Shown here: one piece after another, positions 1 through 10,904 of the stretch
Numbering within the stretch: the stretch's first letter is position 1
Layout: the number at the start of each line of letters is the position of its first letter
Assembly (NCBI RefSeq): GCF_963678635.1
Contig: NC_087070.1
Span: 31,041,704 to 31,105,703 of the forward strand
Length of the DNA: 64,000 bases
Direction: 5' to 3'
From: Symsagittifera roscoffensis
Lineage: Eukaryota > Xenacoelomorpha > Acoela > Convolutidae
The notes under the pieces: model-generated
Seen by the model: only the letters and a program-made list of their open reading frames with translations
What the model was told of the DNA's origin: nothing
Databases searched by the model: none
Position numbers and translations under genes: made by a program

Positions 1-838
1 TCTCTTCGTAAGTCGCTCCGTCAGACTTTTTGATAGTCGCGCCATCAGTCTTATCTTAAGTCGCGCCTTCAGTCTTTTCGTACGTCGCACAGCTGAAAAT
101 TTTTTAAAGTCGGGTCGTTTCAGTCTTTTCTTAAGATGCAGCGCTTAGAGGTTTTTCTCAGGTCAGTCTGTTCTTACCTCGCGCAGTCGTTCTTTTCGTA
201 ATTCGCGCAGTCAGTCTTTCATTATGTCGCGCCGTCAGTCTTTTCGTAAGTCGCGCTGTCAGTCTTTTCTGAAGTGGCGCCTTCAGTCTTGTCGTAACTC
301 GCATTGCTGAAGACGTTTTTCAAGTGGGGTCCTGGAATTTTTTCTCAAGTTGCGGCGCTAGATATTTTTCTTGGATCGGTCTTTTCTTATGTCGCGCTGT
401 CGGTATTTTTTTAGGTCGCCCAGTCAGCCTTTCTGTCAGTCACGCCGTCAGTCTTTTCTTATGTCGTGCCGATGGAATTTTTTCTAATTCGCGCCATCAG
501 TCTCATCTTTAGTCGCGCTTTCAGTCGAAAGTCGCGCGGCTGAAATTTTTTTATTTGCGTCGCTGAAATCTTTTCTGAAGTCGCGGCACTAACGTTTTTT
601 TCTTAGGTCGGTCTTTTCAAAGGTCGCGCCGTCAGTATTTTATCAAGTCGTGCCGTCATTTTTATTTCTAAGTCCCGCCGTCAGTCTATTCTTAGGTCGC
701 GGTATCAGTCTTTTTGTAAATCGCGCCGCTTACAGCTTTTCGTAAGTCTCGCCGACGGTGTTTTTGTATGTCACGCCGTCATTCTTTTCTTGGGTGGCGC
801 CGTCAGTCTTTTCTGAAGTCGCGCCGTCACTCTTTGGC
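1..838. repeat. 24-bp minisatellite, block 1
   Basis: Tandem degenerate copies of a 24-bp monomer, roughly CAGTCTTTTCGTAAGTCGCGCTGT. Many adjacent copies keep exactly 24 bp; others are truncated or fused. Because 24 is divisible by three, some frames stay open and give an 8-residue repeat (SRAVSLFL-like). These are by-products, not genes. The block continues off the left edge. Confidence 0.9.
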
Positions 839-1395
839 AACAACTACTTTTCAGGGCTGATATAACTGGAGTACCAGTTGCTGTTGTTTTTTCTCCATTG
901 AAGGGCATTGTGCATTTGAAGCATCTTGATGAAAGGGGTTTTTTGACCAAGTATGGGTTGTTTCATTGTGCTGCCTCTATACATTCAAGCATTTTCTTTG
1001 GGAGGACATTCAACCAGGATTTTGAGAAGTGCGTGCTACAAGCAAGCAATTTCGTTGAAAATCGGTACAGTTGCGTCTTGAGCATGGGAACACCAGGGGA
1101 GTAAGATGAGACAGTTTTTGAGTAAACCCAATTTCAAACGTAACAAATAAAGGAGGTTTTCCAAAAAAATCTATTGAGCTGTGAGTTGTTTCAGCTAACA
1201 AAAAACTCATTTTTCGCACTTTGGTGAAAAAGTTAAAACCATGTTTCGCGCTTTGATGAAAAAATAGGAGCATTTTCTCGGCGGAGTGCCTTTCTTTGGA
1301 ATGAGAACTGTTGTTTTTCTTCATGAAGTTTTAACTGTTTTCGTTTTTCTGATCAATCTGGTTTTGCTGATCGATTGTGTTTTTTCTCCGTTTTT
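839..1395. other. Unique core between minisatellite blocks, no gene recognised
   Basis: This stretch breaks the minisatellite and recurs at 3302-3858. A short open frame at 898-1104 (68 codons) also recurs at 3361-3567, but the segments are near identical at DNA level, so conservation is uninformative. I recognise no protein family. It borders the pX relic and may be part of the same decayed Maverick, which is inference only. Confidence 0.5.
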
Positions 1396-1669
1396 TAAGG
1401 CTTGTTTCGGCTTTTCTTTCGGGTTGCTATATCTATTATTTCAGGTGCTGCTTGAATGAGTAATTTTTTCGAAAACGTTTTACTGCTGGTACTATAAGTC
1501 CCCGAGCTAATGGAAGTGCTACTTGTCCAATGCCCATTGATAGAGCTCCGAAGCCACTACCCCGCTGTCTGTAATATCCTGAATAGTGTGGCATGGACGC
1601 TTGGTTATGTTGGTACGTCTCTAATCTCTTTGTAGAGTTTGTAGAAACATTGAAAGAACCAATTCGCAA
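1396..1669 (-). pseudogene. Maverick/Polinton pX-like basic protein relic (copy 1)
   Basis: The minus-strand frame carries the motif RQRGSGFGAL followed by a Gly/Ala/Arg-rich stretch ending in PAVKRF. This matches the small basic pX-like protein encoded next to the capsid genes in Mavericks; the same motif occurs at 43.5, 47.5 and 52.0 kb here. After the KRF motif the reading continues in another frame (a LLIQAAPE-like segment at about 1400-1465), so the gene carries a frameshift. It clearly differs in sequence from the 43-52 kb copies, pointing to a different Maverick lineage. The known family is a DNA-binding or virion core protein; function here is inferred by family. Confidence 0.7.
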
Positions 1670-1670
1670 A

Positions 1671-2323
1671 GACCTTCAACAGCAAAACGCATTGAAAATT
1701 TTTAGTTCAATTGGAACACAATATAGCTTGCCGAGCTATAGGTGGCGAAAAGTAATAATATATCGCCAGAACACTTTTGTTTTAACCAACACAATTTTCA
1801 CATAAGGATCATTAAGTATAAAAATTATACATAGGGACCATAAGGTATAAATATTTTACATAGGGACCATTAGATATAAATATTTACATAGTGATCATTA
1901 GGTATAACCTATACCCAATGATCCTTGTAGGGATTACCCCCCCCCCCCCCCCCCCCTCCGATCCCAGTGTCTTTTCTAAAGCGTCACCCTAAATGCGCTT
2001 TAGACCTTCAACAGCAAAACGCATTGAAAAATTTTAGTTCAATTGGAACACAATATAGCTTGCCGAGCTATAGGTGGCGAAAAGTAATAATATATCGCCA
2101 GAACACTTTTGTTTTAACCAACACAATTTTCACATAAGGATCATTAAGTATAAAAATTATACATAGGGACCATAAGGTATAAATATTTTACATAGGGACC
2201 ATTAGATATAAATATTTACATAGTGATCATTAGGTATAACCTATACCCAATGATCCTTGTAGGGATTACCCCCCCCCCTCCGATCCCAGTGTCTTTTCTA
2301 AAGCGTCACCCTAAATCTTTTTT
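1671..2323. repeat. Direct duplication of a 330-bp segment with poly-C runs
   Basis: The segment starting at 1671 is repeated from 2002 (offset 331). Both copies end in a C homopolymer: 20 C at 1937-1956 and 10 C at 2269-2278. The corresponding segment of the next unit has 11 C (4400-4410) and is single. Short motifs of the form ATAGGGACCATNAGGTATAAATATT repeat inside each copy. Confidence 0.85.
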
Positions 2324-3297
2324 TAAGCAGCGCCCTCAGTCTTTTAGTAAGTCGCACCGCTGAAGACTACTTTTGAGTCGCGCCGTCAGTCTCTTCTTAA
2401 GTCGGTACGTCAGACTTTTTGATAGTCGCGCCATCAGTCTTATCTTAAGTCGCGCCTTCAGTCTTTTCGTACGTCGCACAGCTGAAAATTTTTTTAAAGT
2501 CGGGTCGTTTCAGTCTTTTCTTAAGATGCAGCGCTTAGAGGTTTTTCTCAGGTCAGTCTGTTCTTACCTCGCGCAGTCGTTCTTTTCGTAATTCGCGCAG
2601 TCAGTCTTTCATTATGTCGCGCCGTCAGTCTTTTCGTAAGTCGCGCTGTCAGTCTTTTCTGAAGTGGCGCCTTCAGTCTTGTCGTAACTCGCATTGCTGA
2701 AGACGTTTTTCAAGTGGGGTCCTGGAATTTTTTCTCAAGTTGCGGCGCTAGAGATTTTTCTTGGATCGGTCTTTTCTTATGTCGCGCTGTCGGTATTTTC
2801 TTAGGTCGCCCAGTCAGCCTTTCTGTCAGTCACGCCGTCAGTCTTTTCTTATGTCGTGCCGATGGAATTTTTTCTAAGTCGCGCCATTTAAGTCTTTTCG
2901 TAAGTCGCGCCGTCAGTTGTTTTTTAGTCGCACCGTCAGCCTTTTCAATATTCGCGCCATCAGTCTCATCTTTAGTCGCGCTTTCAGTCGAAAGTCGCGC
3001 GGCTGAAATTTTTTTATTTGCGTCGCTGAAATCTTTTCTGAAGTCGCGGCACTAACGTTTTTTTCTTAGGTCGGTCTTTTCAAAGGTCGCGCCGTCAGTA
3101 TTTTATCAAGTCGTGCCGTCATTTTTATTTCTAAGTCCCGCCGTCAGTCTATTCTTAGGTCGCGGTATCAGTCTTTTTGTAAATCGCGCCGCTTACAGCT
3201 TTTCGTAAGTCTCGCCGACGGTGTTTTTGTATGTCACGCCGTCATTCTTTTCTTGGGTGGCGCCGTCAGTCTTTTCTGAAGTCGCGCCGTCACTCTT
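2318..3297. repeat. 24-bp minisatellite, block 2
   Basis: Same 24-bp monomer family as block 1, as part of segmental unit 2. Open frames inside it are repeat by-products. Confidence 0.88.
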
Positions 3298-4521
3298 TGG
3301 CAACAACTACTTTTCAGGGCTGATATAACTGGAGTACCAGTTGCTGTTGTTTTTTCTCCATTGAAGGGCATTGTGCATTTGAAGCATCTTGATGAAAGGG
3401 GTTTTTTGACCAAGTATGGGTTGTTTCATTGTGCTGCCTCTATACATTCAAGCATTTTCTTTGGGAGGACATTCAACCAGGATTTTGAGAAGTGCGTGCT
3501 ACAAGCAAGCAATTTCGTTGAAAATCGGTACAGTTGCGTCTTGAGCATGGGAACACCAGGGGAGTAAGATGAGACAGTTTTTGAGTAAACCCAATTTCAA
3601 ACGTAACAAATAAAGGAGGTTTTCCAAAAAAATCTATTGAGCTGTGAGTTGTTTCAGCTAACAAAAAACTCATTTTTCGCACTTTGGTGAAAAAGTTAAA
3701 ACCATGTTTCGCGCTTTGATGAAAAAATAGGAGCATTTTCTCGGCGGAGTGCCTTTCTTTGGAATGAGAACTGTTGTTTTTCTTCATGAAGTTTTAACTG
3801 TTTTCGTTTTTCTGATCAATCTGGTTTTGCTGATCGATTGTGTTTTTTCTCCGTTTTTTAAGGCTTGTTTCGGCTTTTCTTTCGGGTTGCTATATCTATT
3901 ATTTCAGGTGCTGCTTGAATGAGTAATTTTTTCGAAAACGTTTTACTGCTGGTACTATAAGTCCCCGAGCTAATGGAAGTGCTACTTGTCCAATGCCCAT
4001 TGATAGAGCTCCGAAGCCACTACCCCGCTGTCTGTAATATCCTGAATAGTGTGGCATGGACGCTTGGTTATGTTGGTACGTCTCTAATCTCTTTGTAGAG
4101 TTTGTAGAAACATTGAAAGAACCAATTCGCAAAGACCTTCAACAGCAAAACGCATTGAAAATTTTTAGTTCAATTGGAACATAATATAGCTTGCCGAGCT
4201 ATAGGTGGCGAAAAGTAATAATATATCGCCAGAACACTTTTGTTTTAACCAACACAATTTTCACATAAGGATCATTAAGTATAAAAATTATACATAGGGA
4301 CCATAAGGTATAAATATTTTACATAGGGACCATTAGATATAAATATTTACATAGTGATCATTAGGTATAACCTATACCCAATGATCCTTGTAGGGATTAC
4401 CCCCCCCCCCTCCGATCCCAGTGTCTTTTCTAAAGCGTCACCCTAAATCTTTTTTTAAGCAGCGCCCTCAGTCTTTTAGTAAGTCGCACCGCTGAAGACT
4501 ACTTTTGAGTCGCGCCGTCAG
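2390..4521. repeat. Segmental duplication unit 2 (about 2.13 kb)
   Basis: Nearly identical to unit 1 over minisatellite, core and pX relic. It has three extra minisatellite monomers near 2889-2960 and only one copy of the 330-bp segment. A third, partial unit follows from 4522 and diverges after about 5120, where a deletion of some 55 bp is seen. Confidence 0.85.
3859..4132 (-). pseudogene. Maverick/Polinton pX-like basic protein relic (copy 2)
   Basis: Duplicate of the relic at 1396-1669 carried by segmental unit 2. It has the same RQRGSGFGAL motif and the same frameshift after the KRF motif. Identical damage shows the gene was already broken before the segment duplicated. Confidence 0.7.
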
Positions 4522-6346
4522 TCTCTTCTTAAGTCGGTACGTCAGACTTTTTGATAGTCGCGCCATCAGTCTTATCTTAAGTCGCGCCTTCAGTCTTTTC
4601 GTACGTCGCACAGCTGAAAATTTTTTTAAAGTCGGGTCGTTTCAGTCTTTTCTTAAGATGCAGCGCTTAGAGGTTTTTCTCAGGTCAGTCTGTTCTTACC
4701 TCGCGCAGTCGTTCTTTTCGTAATTCGCGCAGTCAGTCTTTCATTATGTCGCGCCGTCAGTCTTTTCGTAAGTCGCGCTGTCAGTCTTTTCTGAAGTGGC
4801 GCCTTCAGTCTTGTCGTAACTCGCATTGCTGAAGACGTTTTTCAAGTGGGGTCCTGGAATTTTTTCTCAAGTTGCGGCGCTAGAGATTTTTCTTGGATCG
4901 GTCTTTTCTTATGTCGCGCTGTCGGTATTTTCTTAGGTCGCCCAGTCAGCCTTTCTGTCAGTCACGCCGTCAGTCTTTTCTTATGTCGTGCCGATGGAAT
5001 TTTTTCTAAGTCGCGCCATTTAAGTCTTTTCGTAAGTCGCGCCGTCAGTTGTTTTTTAGTCGCACCGTCAGCCTTTTCAATATTCGCGCCATCAGTCTCA
5101 TCTTTAGTCGCGCTTTCAGTCGAAAGTCGCGGCACTGAAGTTTTTTTTTTAGGTCGGTCTTTTCAAAGGTCGCGCCGTCAGTATTTTATCAAGTCGTGCC
5201 GTCATTTTTAATTCTAAGTCCCGCCGTCAGTCTATTCTTAGGTCGCGGCATCAGTCTTTTTGTAAGTCGCGCCGTTTACAGCTTTTCGTAAGTCTCGCTG
5301 ACGGTGTTTTCGTATGTCACGCAGTCATTATTTTCTTGGGTGGCGCCGTCAGTCTTTTCTGAAGTCGCGCCGTCACTCTTTCTTAGTTCGTCCCACTAAA
5401 ACTTTTTCTTAAGTCACAACGTCAGTCTTTTCGATAGTCACACCTTCAGTCTGATCTTGAGTCGCGCTTTCAGCCTATTTGATATTCGCCTCATCAGTCT
5501 GATCTTAAGTCGCGCGTTCAGCATTTTTGATAGTCGCCTCATCAGTCTTATCGTAAGTCGCACCGCTGAAGACTTTTTTCAAATCGCGCCGTCAGTCTCT
5601 TCTTAAGTCCCTCCGTCAGACGTCTTGATAATCGCGCCATCAGTCCTCACTTAATTCGCGCCTTCAGTTTTGTCGTAAATCGCATCGCTGAAATCTTTTT
5701 TTTTAAAGTCGCTCCGATAAAGTGTTTTTCTAAGTTGCGGCGCTAGAGTTTTTTCAAAAACCGGTCTTTTCTTAAGTCGCATCGTCAATTTTTTCTTAAG
5801 CCGCGCATTCTCTCTTTTCGTAAGTCGCGCCGCGGAAGTTATTTTTTTCAAGCTTATCCGCTCAATTGTTTTCTTATGTCGCGGCTCTACAATTTTTCCT
5901 TAGATTGGTATTTTCCTAAGTCGCGCCGTCAGTCATTTCTTAAGTCGTGCAGCTAATTTTTATTAATTCGCGCGTCAGTCTTTTTGATAGTCGCGCCATC
6001 AGTCTTATCTCAACTCGCGCCTGCAGTCTTCTCGTAAGTCGCACAGCTGAAATCTTTTTTTTAAGTCGACCAATTTAAGTCTTTTCTTAAGTTGCGGCGC
6101 TAGAGATTTTTCTTAGGTCGGTATTTTCTTATGTCACGCCGTCGGTATTTTTTAAGTCTCGCCGTCAGTCTTTCTGTAAGTCACGCCGGCAGTCTTTTCT
6201 TATGTCGTGCCGCTAAAAAAATTTTAAAGTCGCGCTATTTAAGTCTTTTTGTAAGTCGCGCAGTCGGTTTTTTTAGTCGCACCAACAGTTTTTCAATATT
6301 CGCGCTTCAGTCTTATCTTTAGTCGCGCTTTTAGTCTTCTCGTAAG
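4446..6346. repeat. 24-bp minisatellite, block 3
   Basis: Longest uninterrupted block of the 24-bp monomer. The first about 900 bp belong to the third segmental unit; beyond about 5380 monomers are more diverged and not visibly duplicated elsewhere in the window. The block ends abruptly at AT-rich unique DNA near 6346. Confidence 0.88.
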
Positions 6347-9229
6347 TCTGGCACTATTTCTAGACGAACATCTTTTGAACCCAGACATGTTATGGACCTC
6401 ACATATGAATTTACTAATCCATTAAAATTGCTGTGATTAGAACAAATAAACGAGCCATTACCTTCATCGAGTTTTAAAAGCAATAAAATCTGCGAACATA
6501 TGATTATCAATCATTTTACAAAGATACCAAACCATTTAAAAAAAACAAAAAAAGAATGAATTTCTTACTACGATCGTTATCCCGTGTTGACCTCCATAGA
6601 CCGAAATTGCTAACCATACAATTTCATACACTTAGTCAATGGAAAAATGCTAGTCATACAATTTTCATACATTTTTGCAAAATGAGTTTAATCGAATTTC
6701 AAAGGTATTTTATAGTTGTTTTGGTATCGAAATTGGTATCTTTTTATAAAGAAAAGGAAAAAAATGGTATGAAAAAAATGCTAACCATGCAATTTCCATA
6801 TATGGAAATTGAATGATTAGAATTTTTTTTTAAATTTTTTTTGTGAAAAAAAAAAAAAGATTTGAACGTTCAATTCAACTGCTGGCAAAACATTTAAGCG
6901 TTTTTTGGGCTGCTACGACTGAAAACTTTGACTTTTTTTATTTTCGTTTTCTGAAAAAAAACACTAGTCATACAATTTCCATATATGGAAATTGTATGAC
7001 TAGCATTTTTGCAGTATTTCTGAAATTGTCCCCAAAAATTTTTTCTGTTTTTTTTTCAACCGCAAATTGATTTTCGTATTCAAACAAATATTTTTTGAAA
7101 AAAAATTTTTGCATACAAAATTAAATTTTTTGTGTGTATAACGTAGTCCTGGATATACTAATATTGGATTTTTTTTCTTTTCTCTTCATAACTTTTTTCA
7201 AAAACGCTTAAAACTCCTCTTTCTTTTGTATGATATGTTTTTGTATGCCTTGATCAATGTCTGGTAATTTGAAAATTTTGAGTTAATCATCTTTGAAAAT
7301 TATTGCCAAAATTTAAAAGTTCATTACTTTCGTTATATTATTTGTCTGAGACAGAAGTAACACATATCAGGCTGTTTACAATGCATTTTTAATGCGAGAC
7401 GGCCAAACCGTTGGTTACTACTTTAAGTAATCAACGTTTATGTCGTTTGCGTTCGGTTACGAACACAACCAAAAAATTTTGAGAAATTAAAATGTAAAAA
7501 AATCAAAATTTTTGGTTTATGGAAAAGTGCTAGTCAAACAATTTCCATATATGAAAAAATACTAATCATAGACCTTTCATGCAATTTTCTGTACGTATGG
7601 AACTGTATGGAAAGTGTATGACTAGCATTTTTCCATATATGGAAATTGTATTACTAGTATTTTTGGTCATCCCTTGATATTCTTTACTATAAAAAAAATG
7701 ATGACCAAAAAAATTAATAGAAAATTTACAAGCAACATACTCAACGGTTTTTCAGTAAGCTTCTCAAAAACCCACCAACAATCGATATGATCGAAATCTA
7801 AATTGTTTCATCAAAACCCATTTATTAATAGTTTCTTTACTAAACACACATCATTTACAAACATTACTCACTAACAAAGTTCTAACGCCCAAAGAACGAG
7901 GCAAAAACTACAAAAATGAGTACAACTGAGAATAAAATTGATACAATTCATTCCTGTGATCAATTGGCACCGAACGTTTTTGTTTTCACAACAGAAATGT
8001 CTCATTTCAGCCAGTACATCGCTCTCACTTTATAACTTCAAAAAACGATTCACTATACTTCGTGAACAGTTTTTTTGTTCACTGTTTTTTCGCATGGCAC
8101 TAAAAATTTCAAACTCTTACAATTAAAATAGAAATTTGCATGACATTTTTCATTATCGGACCTTCTGCAATCGTCATAATTCTCAATCGTAATTAAATAT
8201 GCTGAAAATTTCATGTTTTTATCATTGTTTCAGAATTTCTTCCAAACCATTGCTTCAAAACCATTGTTCCTAACCATTGCCTCAACTTATCATATATATA
8301 GCCACTACTATATATATATATATTACTTTGGATTTCACTACAAATAAGGAATATTTATTAGATCAATTTCTCTGTTCATTACAATTTTAGCATGTACATA
8401 TGTGAGGGGGAAAAAGACCCACAAAGTCACAACTCCATCCATTGAATAAAAACCCTTCATTTTTAGTCAGCTTTAAGCTCAAAAAGTTTGTGTAAGCTCC
8501 GGATAGATGTTACGCGTTTTCAGTATCTTTTGTGATATTGATTCTCGATTTTTATCTGTTTGTAGATTTTTTTTAAAAATAAATTCCTCGGCCAATATTG
8601 CAAACATTGACTAGTTTCACTAATTACCATTGACAGATGATGACAAAGTTTTTTCTAATTAAAAGTAGCTCCTCCGTTTCCGCTACGCAATTGGGATATT
8701 ACAATCAAAAGCTCAAAAATTTTCTTATGACAATTGAGTGCAAAATTAATGGGATACTGTCATGTCCAGTTTTTGTTTTTGCTAAACTAAAAAAAGCACA
8801 GTGAGTTTACTGAAGTTTTTTACATATATTAGCAAATATTTATTCAATGTTTACAGGTACTGTAGGAGATGAGAAACTTTTCACAAAGACAATAGTTACT
8901 ATTGAGTTATGACCGATGTGGTTAACTCATAGAGTAATTTCGGATAGGGTACACCGTCTGCTCGTCACGCTATCTTATTTTCGGCCGGATAGATTCGTGC
9001 AACTTCTTAGTCTAATACCGATCCTAATCTTACTCTTATACTATCTAGTCTCAGGTTGTTTAACTAGTCTCTGCTAGGCTCAATAGATCTAGGGTATACT
9101 GGTTTATTGCGGCTGCTGAAGTTCCTTAGGAGAGGCAACTAAATTCTAAGTTAAATTCAAATCTCTCTGGTGCTGAAATTACAGGTAATTTCAGCACTTA
9201 CAAACAAGTGGTTTGTTAGTTAGATGGAT
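6347..9229. other. AT-rich non-coding region with short palindromic repeats
   Basis: No gene is supported. The region holds dispersed copies of a short motif built from CATACAATTTCC and its complement plus ATGACTAGCATTTTT (about 6596-6680, 6960-7010, 7520-7660), and a TA microsatellite near 8290-8325. From about 8900 on the composition turns less A/T-homopolymeric as the retroelement border approaches. Confidence 0.6.
6964..7003. repeat. Perfect 40-bp palindrome
   Basis: The two 20-bp halves (left half CTAGTCATACAATTTCCATA) are exact reverse complements centred between 6983 and 6984. Diverged relatives of the half-site occur at 6600-6680, 7520-7660 and 28360-28455, so this is one member of a dispersed palindromic repeat family. 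Confidence 0.9.
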
Positions 9230-9313
9230 CATGATTGGTTAATATTAAATACTTTACAGTGGTAAAATATCTAATTTATCCAATCATAAAATGTAGTTTA
9301 GATCAGGTTCCAC
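9230..9313 (-). repeat. 84-bp direct repeat at 3' end of the retroelement
   Basis: Identical over 84 bp to 24995-25078. An inner 81-bp part starts TG and ends CA on either strand, as LTRs do, but 81-84 bp would be extremely short for an LTR. Most of the repeat folds as an imperfect hairpin (ATGATTGG arm against CCAATCAT, loop near CAGTG). The upstream tract is only weakly purine-rich. Confidence 0.85.
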
Positions 9314-10904
9314 CCATCCGGGTTTTACAGAGTTTTTTAGAATAGTCTTTCTGTAATTCAAAGGATGGATGATGGACGTTGGTATTTGGCGAACATCATA
9401 CTTCTTCTGGGTTCTCTTGTTAGAGAAGTTCCAGGTTCAATCGCTGTGTCTTCTCATGACAACGACTGGGTTTTCGCAACAAACTCAAATCTGATTTCAG
9501 AATGGTTGGCTATGACAGGTTTTTCTGTTCCATGTAGAGAACTTCTTTTGTGTTCAACCTAGTCTGGGAATGGCGTGGAGATTGTGCGTGGAGGGGATGC
9601 CTGGTTACTCGGATCTGTACGTATACTTGAACATCGAGGTGGTCATTGGTCTAGTTCAATGAAGTCCTTTTCTGCGAAGTCAAGTCGTACTCTAAATCCT
9701 TTGAGTTGTGATTGTGGACGGCATATTTATTGTGGTTGGCCATTCTTTTTCGAGTGTAGTGGGGTCCTTTTGTCTTTGGATGTTCGTCTTTGGTGTTGTA
9801 TGCTGATCTATATACTGCAAGGTATAATTTACATTTTATAAATTTTCTATTAGTTCGGTGTTTTAATTATGATTTTGGTTAGTTGTTTTCACAAAAGCTT
9901 TTTGTTTTAGTTCGGTTATTTTGAAGAGTTACTCACCCTTGAGTACCTCTTATTAAAAATAGAAGTGTGGTCACAAAGCGTGGATGTAGCGCGGTGGGTT
10001 AGACCGGCTATAGAGCATGCTCAGGACGTCCTCTCTGGTGGGTTAGGCCAGGAGTGGGAGTATGATTTCTTGCGGTTTCTGTGAGAGGTCCTGTTATGTG
10101 ATAACTTTTTGTGTTGGGTTTATTGTGGTTTTTCTTATATTTCGTTGGTTGTGTCCTTTTTTCAAAAATCAAATTGTTTTTGGTATGGGTTTGTCTTTCG
10201 ACTTTTTTGTGTTTTATTATTTCTTTCTTAGACTTTATAATAGTCTTCAAAAGAATAAATTATCCAGTTTTAAACTGGGTTAATCCGGTTTGGGTACCGT
10301 TGGTTTCCTTTTCTTAGTCATGCTGTTATTCTATGTGTTGTGGTGTTTAGTAAGCTGCGTTGGTTAGTTTTGTTTAGTATATAATTCCTTTCCAACCGGG
10401 TTAAAGGAAAGTTTGAAACGTGTTATCGTGTGTTAAAGTTGTTGAGTGTGAAAACTTGAAACTGAAATTCATTATTTAAACAATTCTTCGTGGGCGAGCT
10501 GTGCGAGTTTGGATAGAATTCTTGTGCGAGTGAATGGAAATATCAAAAGGTTAGTACTGCATTTTCGTCTTATCAATTTACATCATAGAAATTCAATTTT
10601 ACTGCTAGTTTTGGGGAAAAATTAAGTTACAAATTTTCATCATAATTAGAATTACTGCTTTAGGGAAATAATTTATAAATTAATTTACTACATAGGTATG
10701 AATTTTATTTAATTTAGCTGGTGCAAAAGATTATTAGAGCTTTGGACAAATTGAAGAAGGTTTCTATTTTTTATTTTTCTTTTGTGTATTTTGCAGATGA
10801 TCGTGAGATGAAGACTAAAAATCAAAATGAGACATGGATAAAGAATGGCTAGTTTTTTAATTTGAATTTATTAGTTAAGAATATGTATAAATTATACTTA
10901 CCTG
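9314..10904 (-). other. 3' region of the retroelement, no gene recognised
   Basis: About 1.6 kb between the last long ORF and the 84-bp repeat. A Lys-rich open frame of about 80 codons on the minus strand (10008-10250) has no ATG and no recognisable family. Two plus-strand frames at 9365-9841 run antisense to the element and look incidental. A short inverted motif (ACTCACCC/TTGAGT) sits near 9930. Confidence 0.5.
10895..10904 (-). promoter_or_regulatory. Candidate 5' splice site directly after the last ORF
   Basis: On the minus strand the stop codon of the last ORF (10907-10905) is followed at once by CAGGTAAGTA, a full consensus 5' splice site. It could join the 3' end of the element's RNA to a downstream exon. 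No acceptor can be assigned with confidence; candidates ending in GCAG lie near 10600-10655. Confidence 0.4.

Larger units (their letters stand above)
1..2389. repeat. Segmental duplication unit 1 (left-truncated)
   Basis: Base 1 aligns with about base 2390, and the non-satellite core (839-1670) is repeated almost unchanged 2463 bp downstream. The unit contains minisatellite, a unique core, a pX relic and two copies of a 330-bp segment. It lacks about 74 bp (three monomers) present in unit 2 around 2889-2960. Confidence 0.85.

Noticed and set aside
324-5211. Open frames encoding SRAVSLFL-type repeats (e.g. 324-512, 2373-2591, 2714-3055, 4505-4723, 4846-5211)
   Set aside because: They are translations of the 24-bp minisatellite; open only because the period is a multiple of three.
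1-6346. CRISPR-like array from regularly spaced repeats
   Set aside because: Repeats are contiguous and degenerate, without unique spacers, in a eukaryotic context.
9365-9841. Plus-strand ORFs of 65 and 88 codons
   Set aside because: Antisense to the retroelement's 3' region, no family resemblance, low complexity in places.
10770-10850. Plus-strand 3' splice site TTTTGTGTATTTTGCAG with a short ORF
   Set aside because: The downstream ORF is only 13 codons and antisense to the element; could be chance in T-rich DNA.
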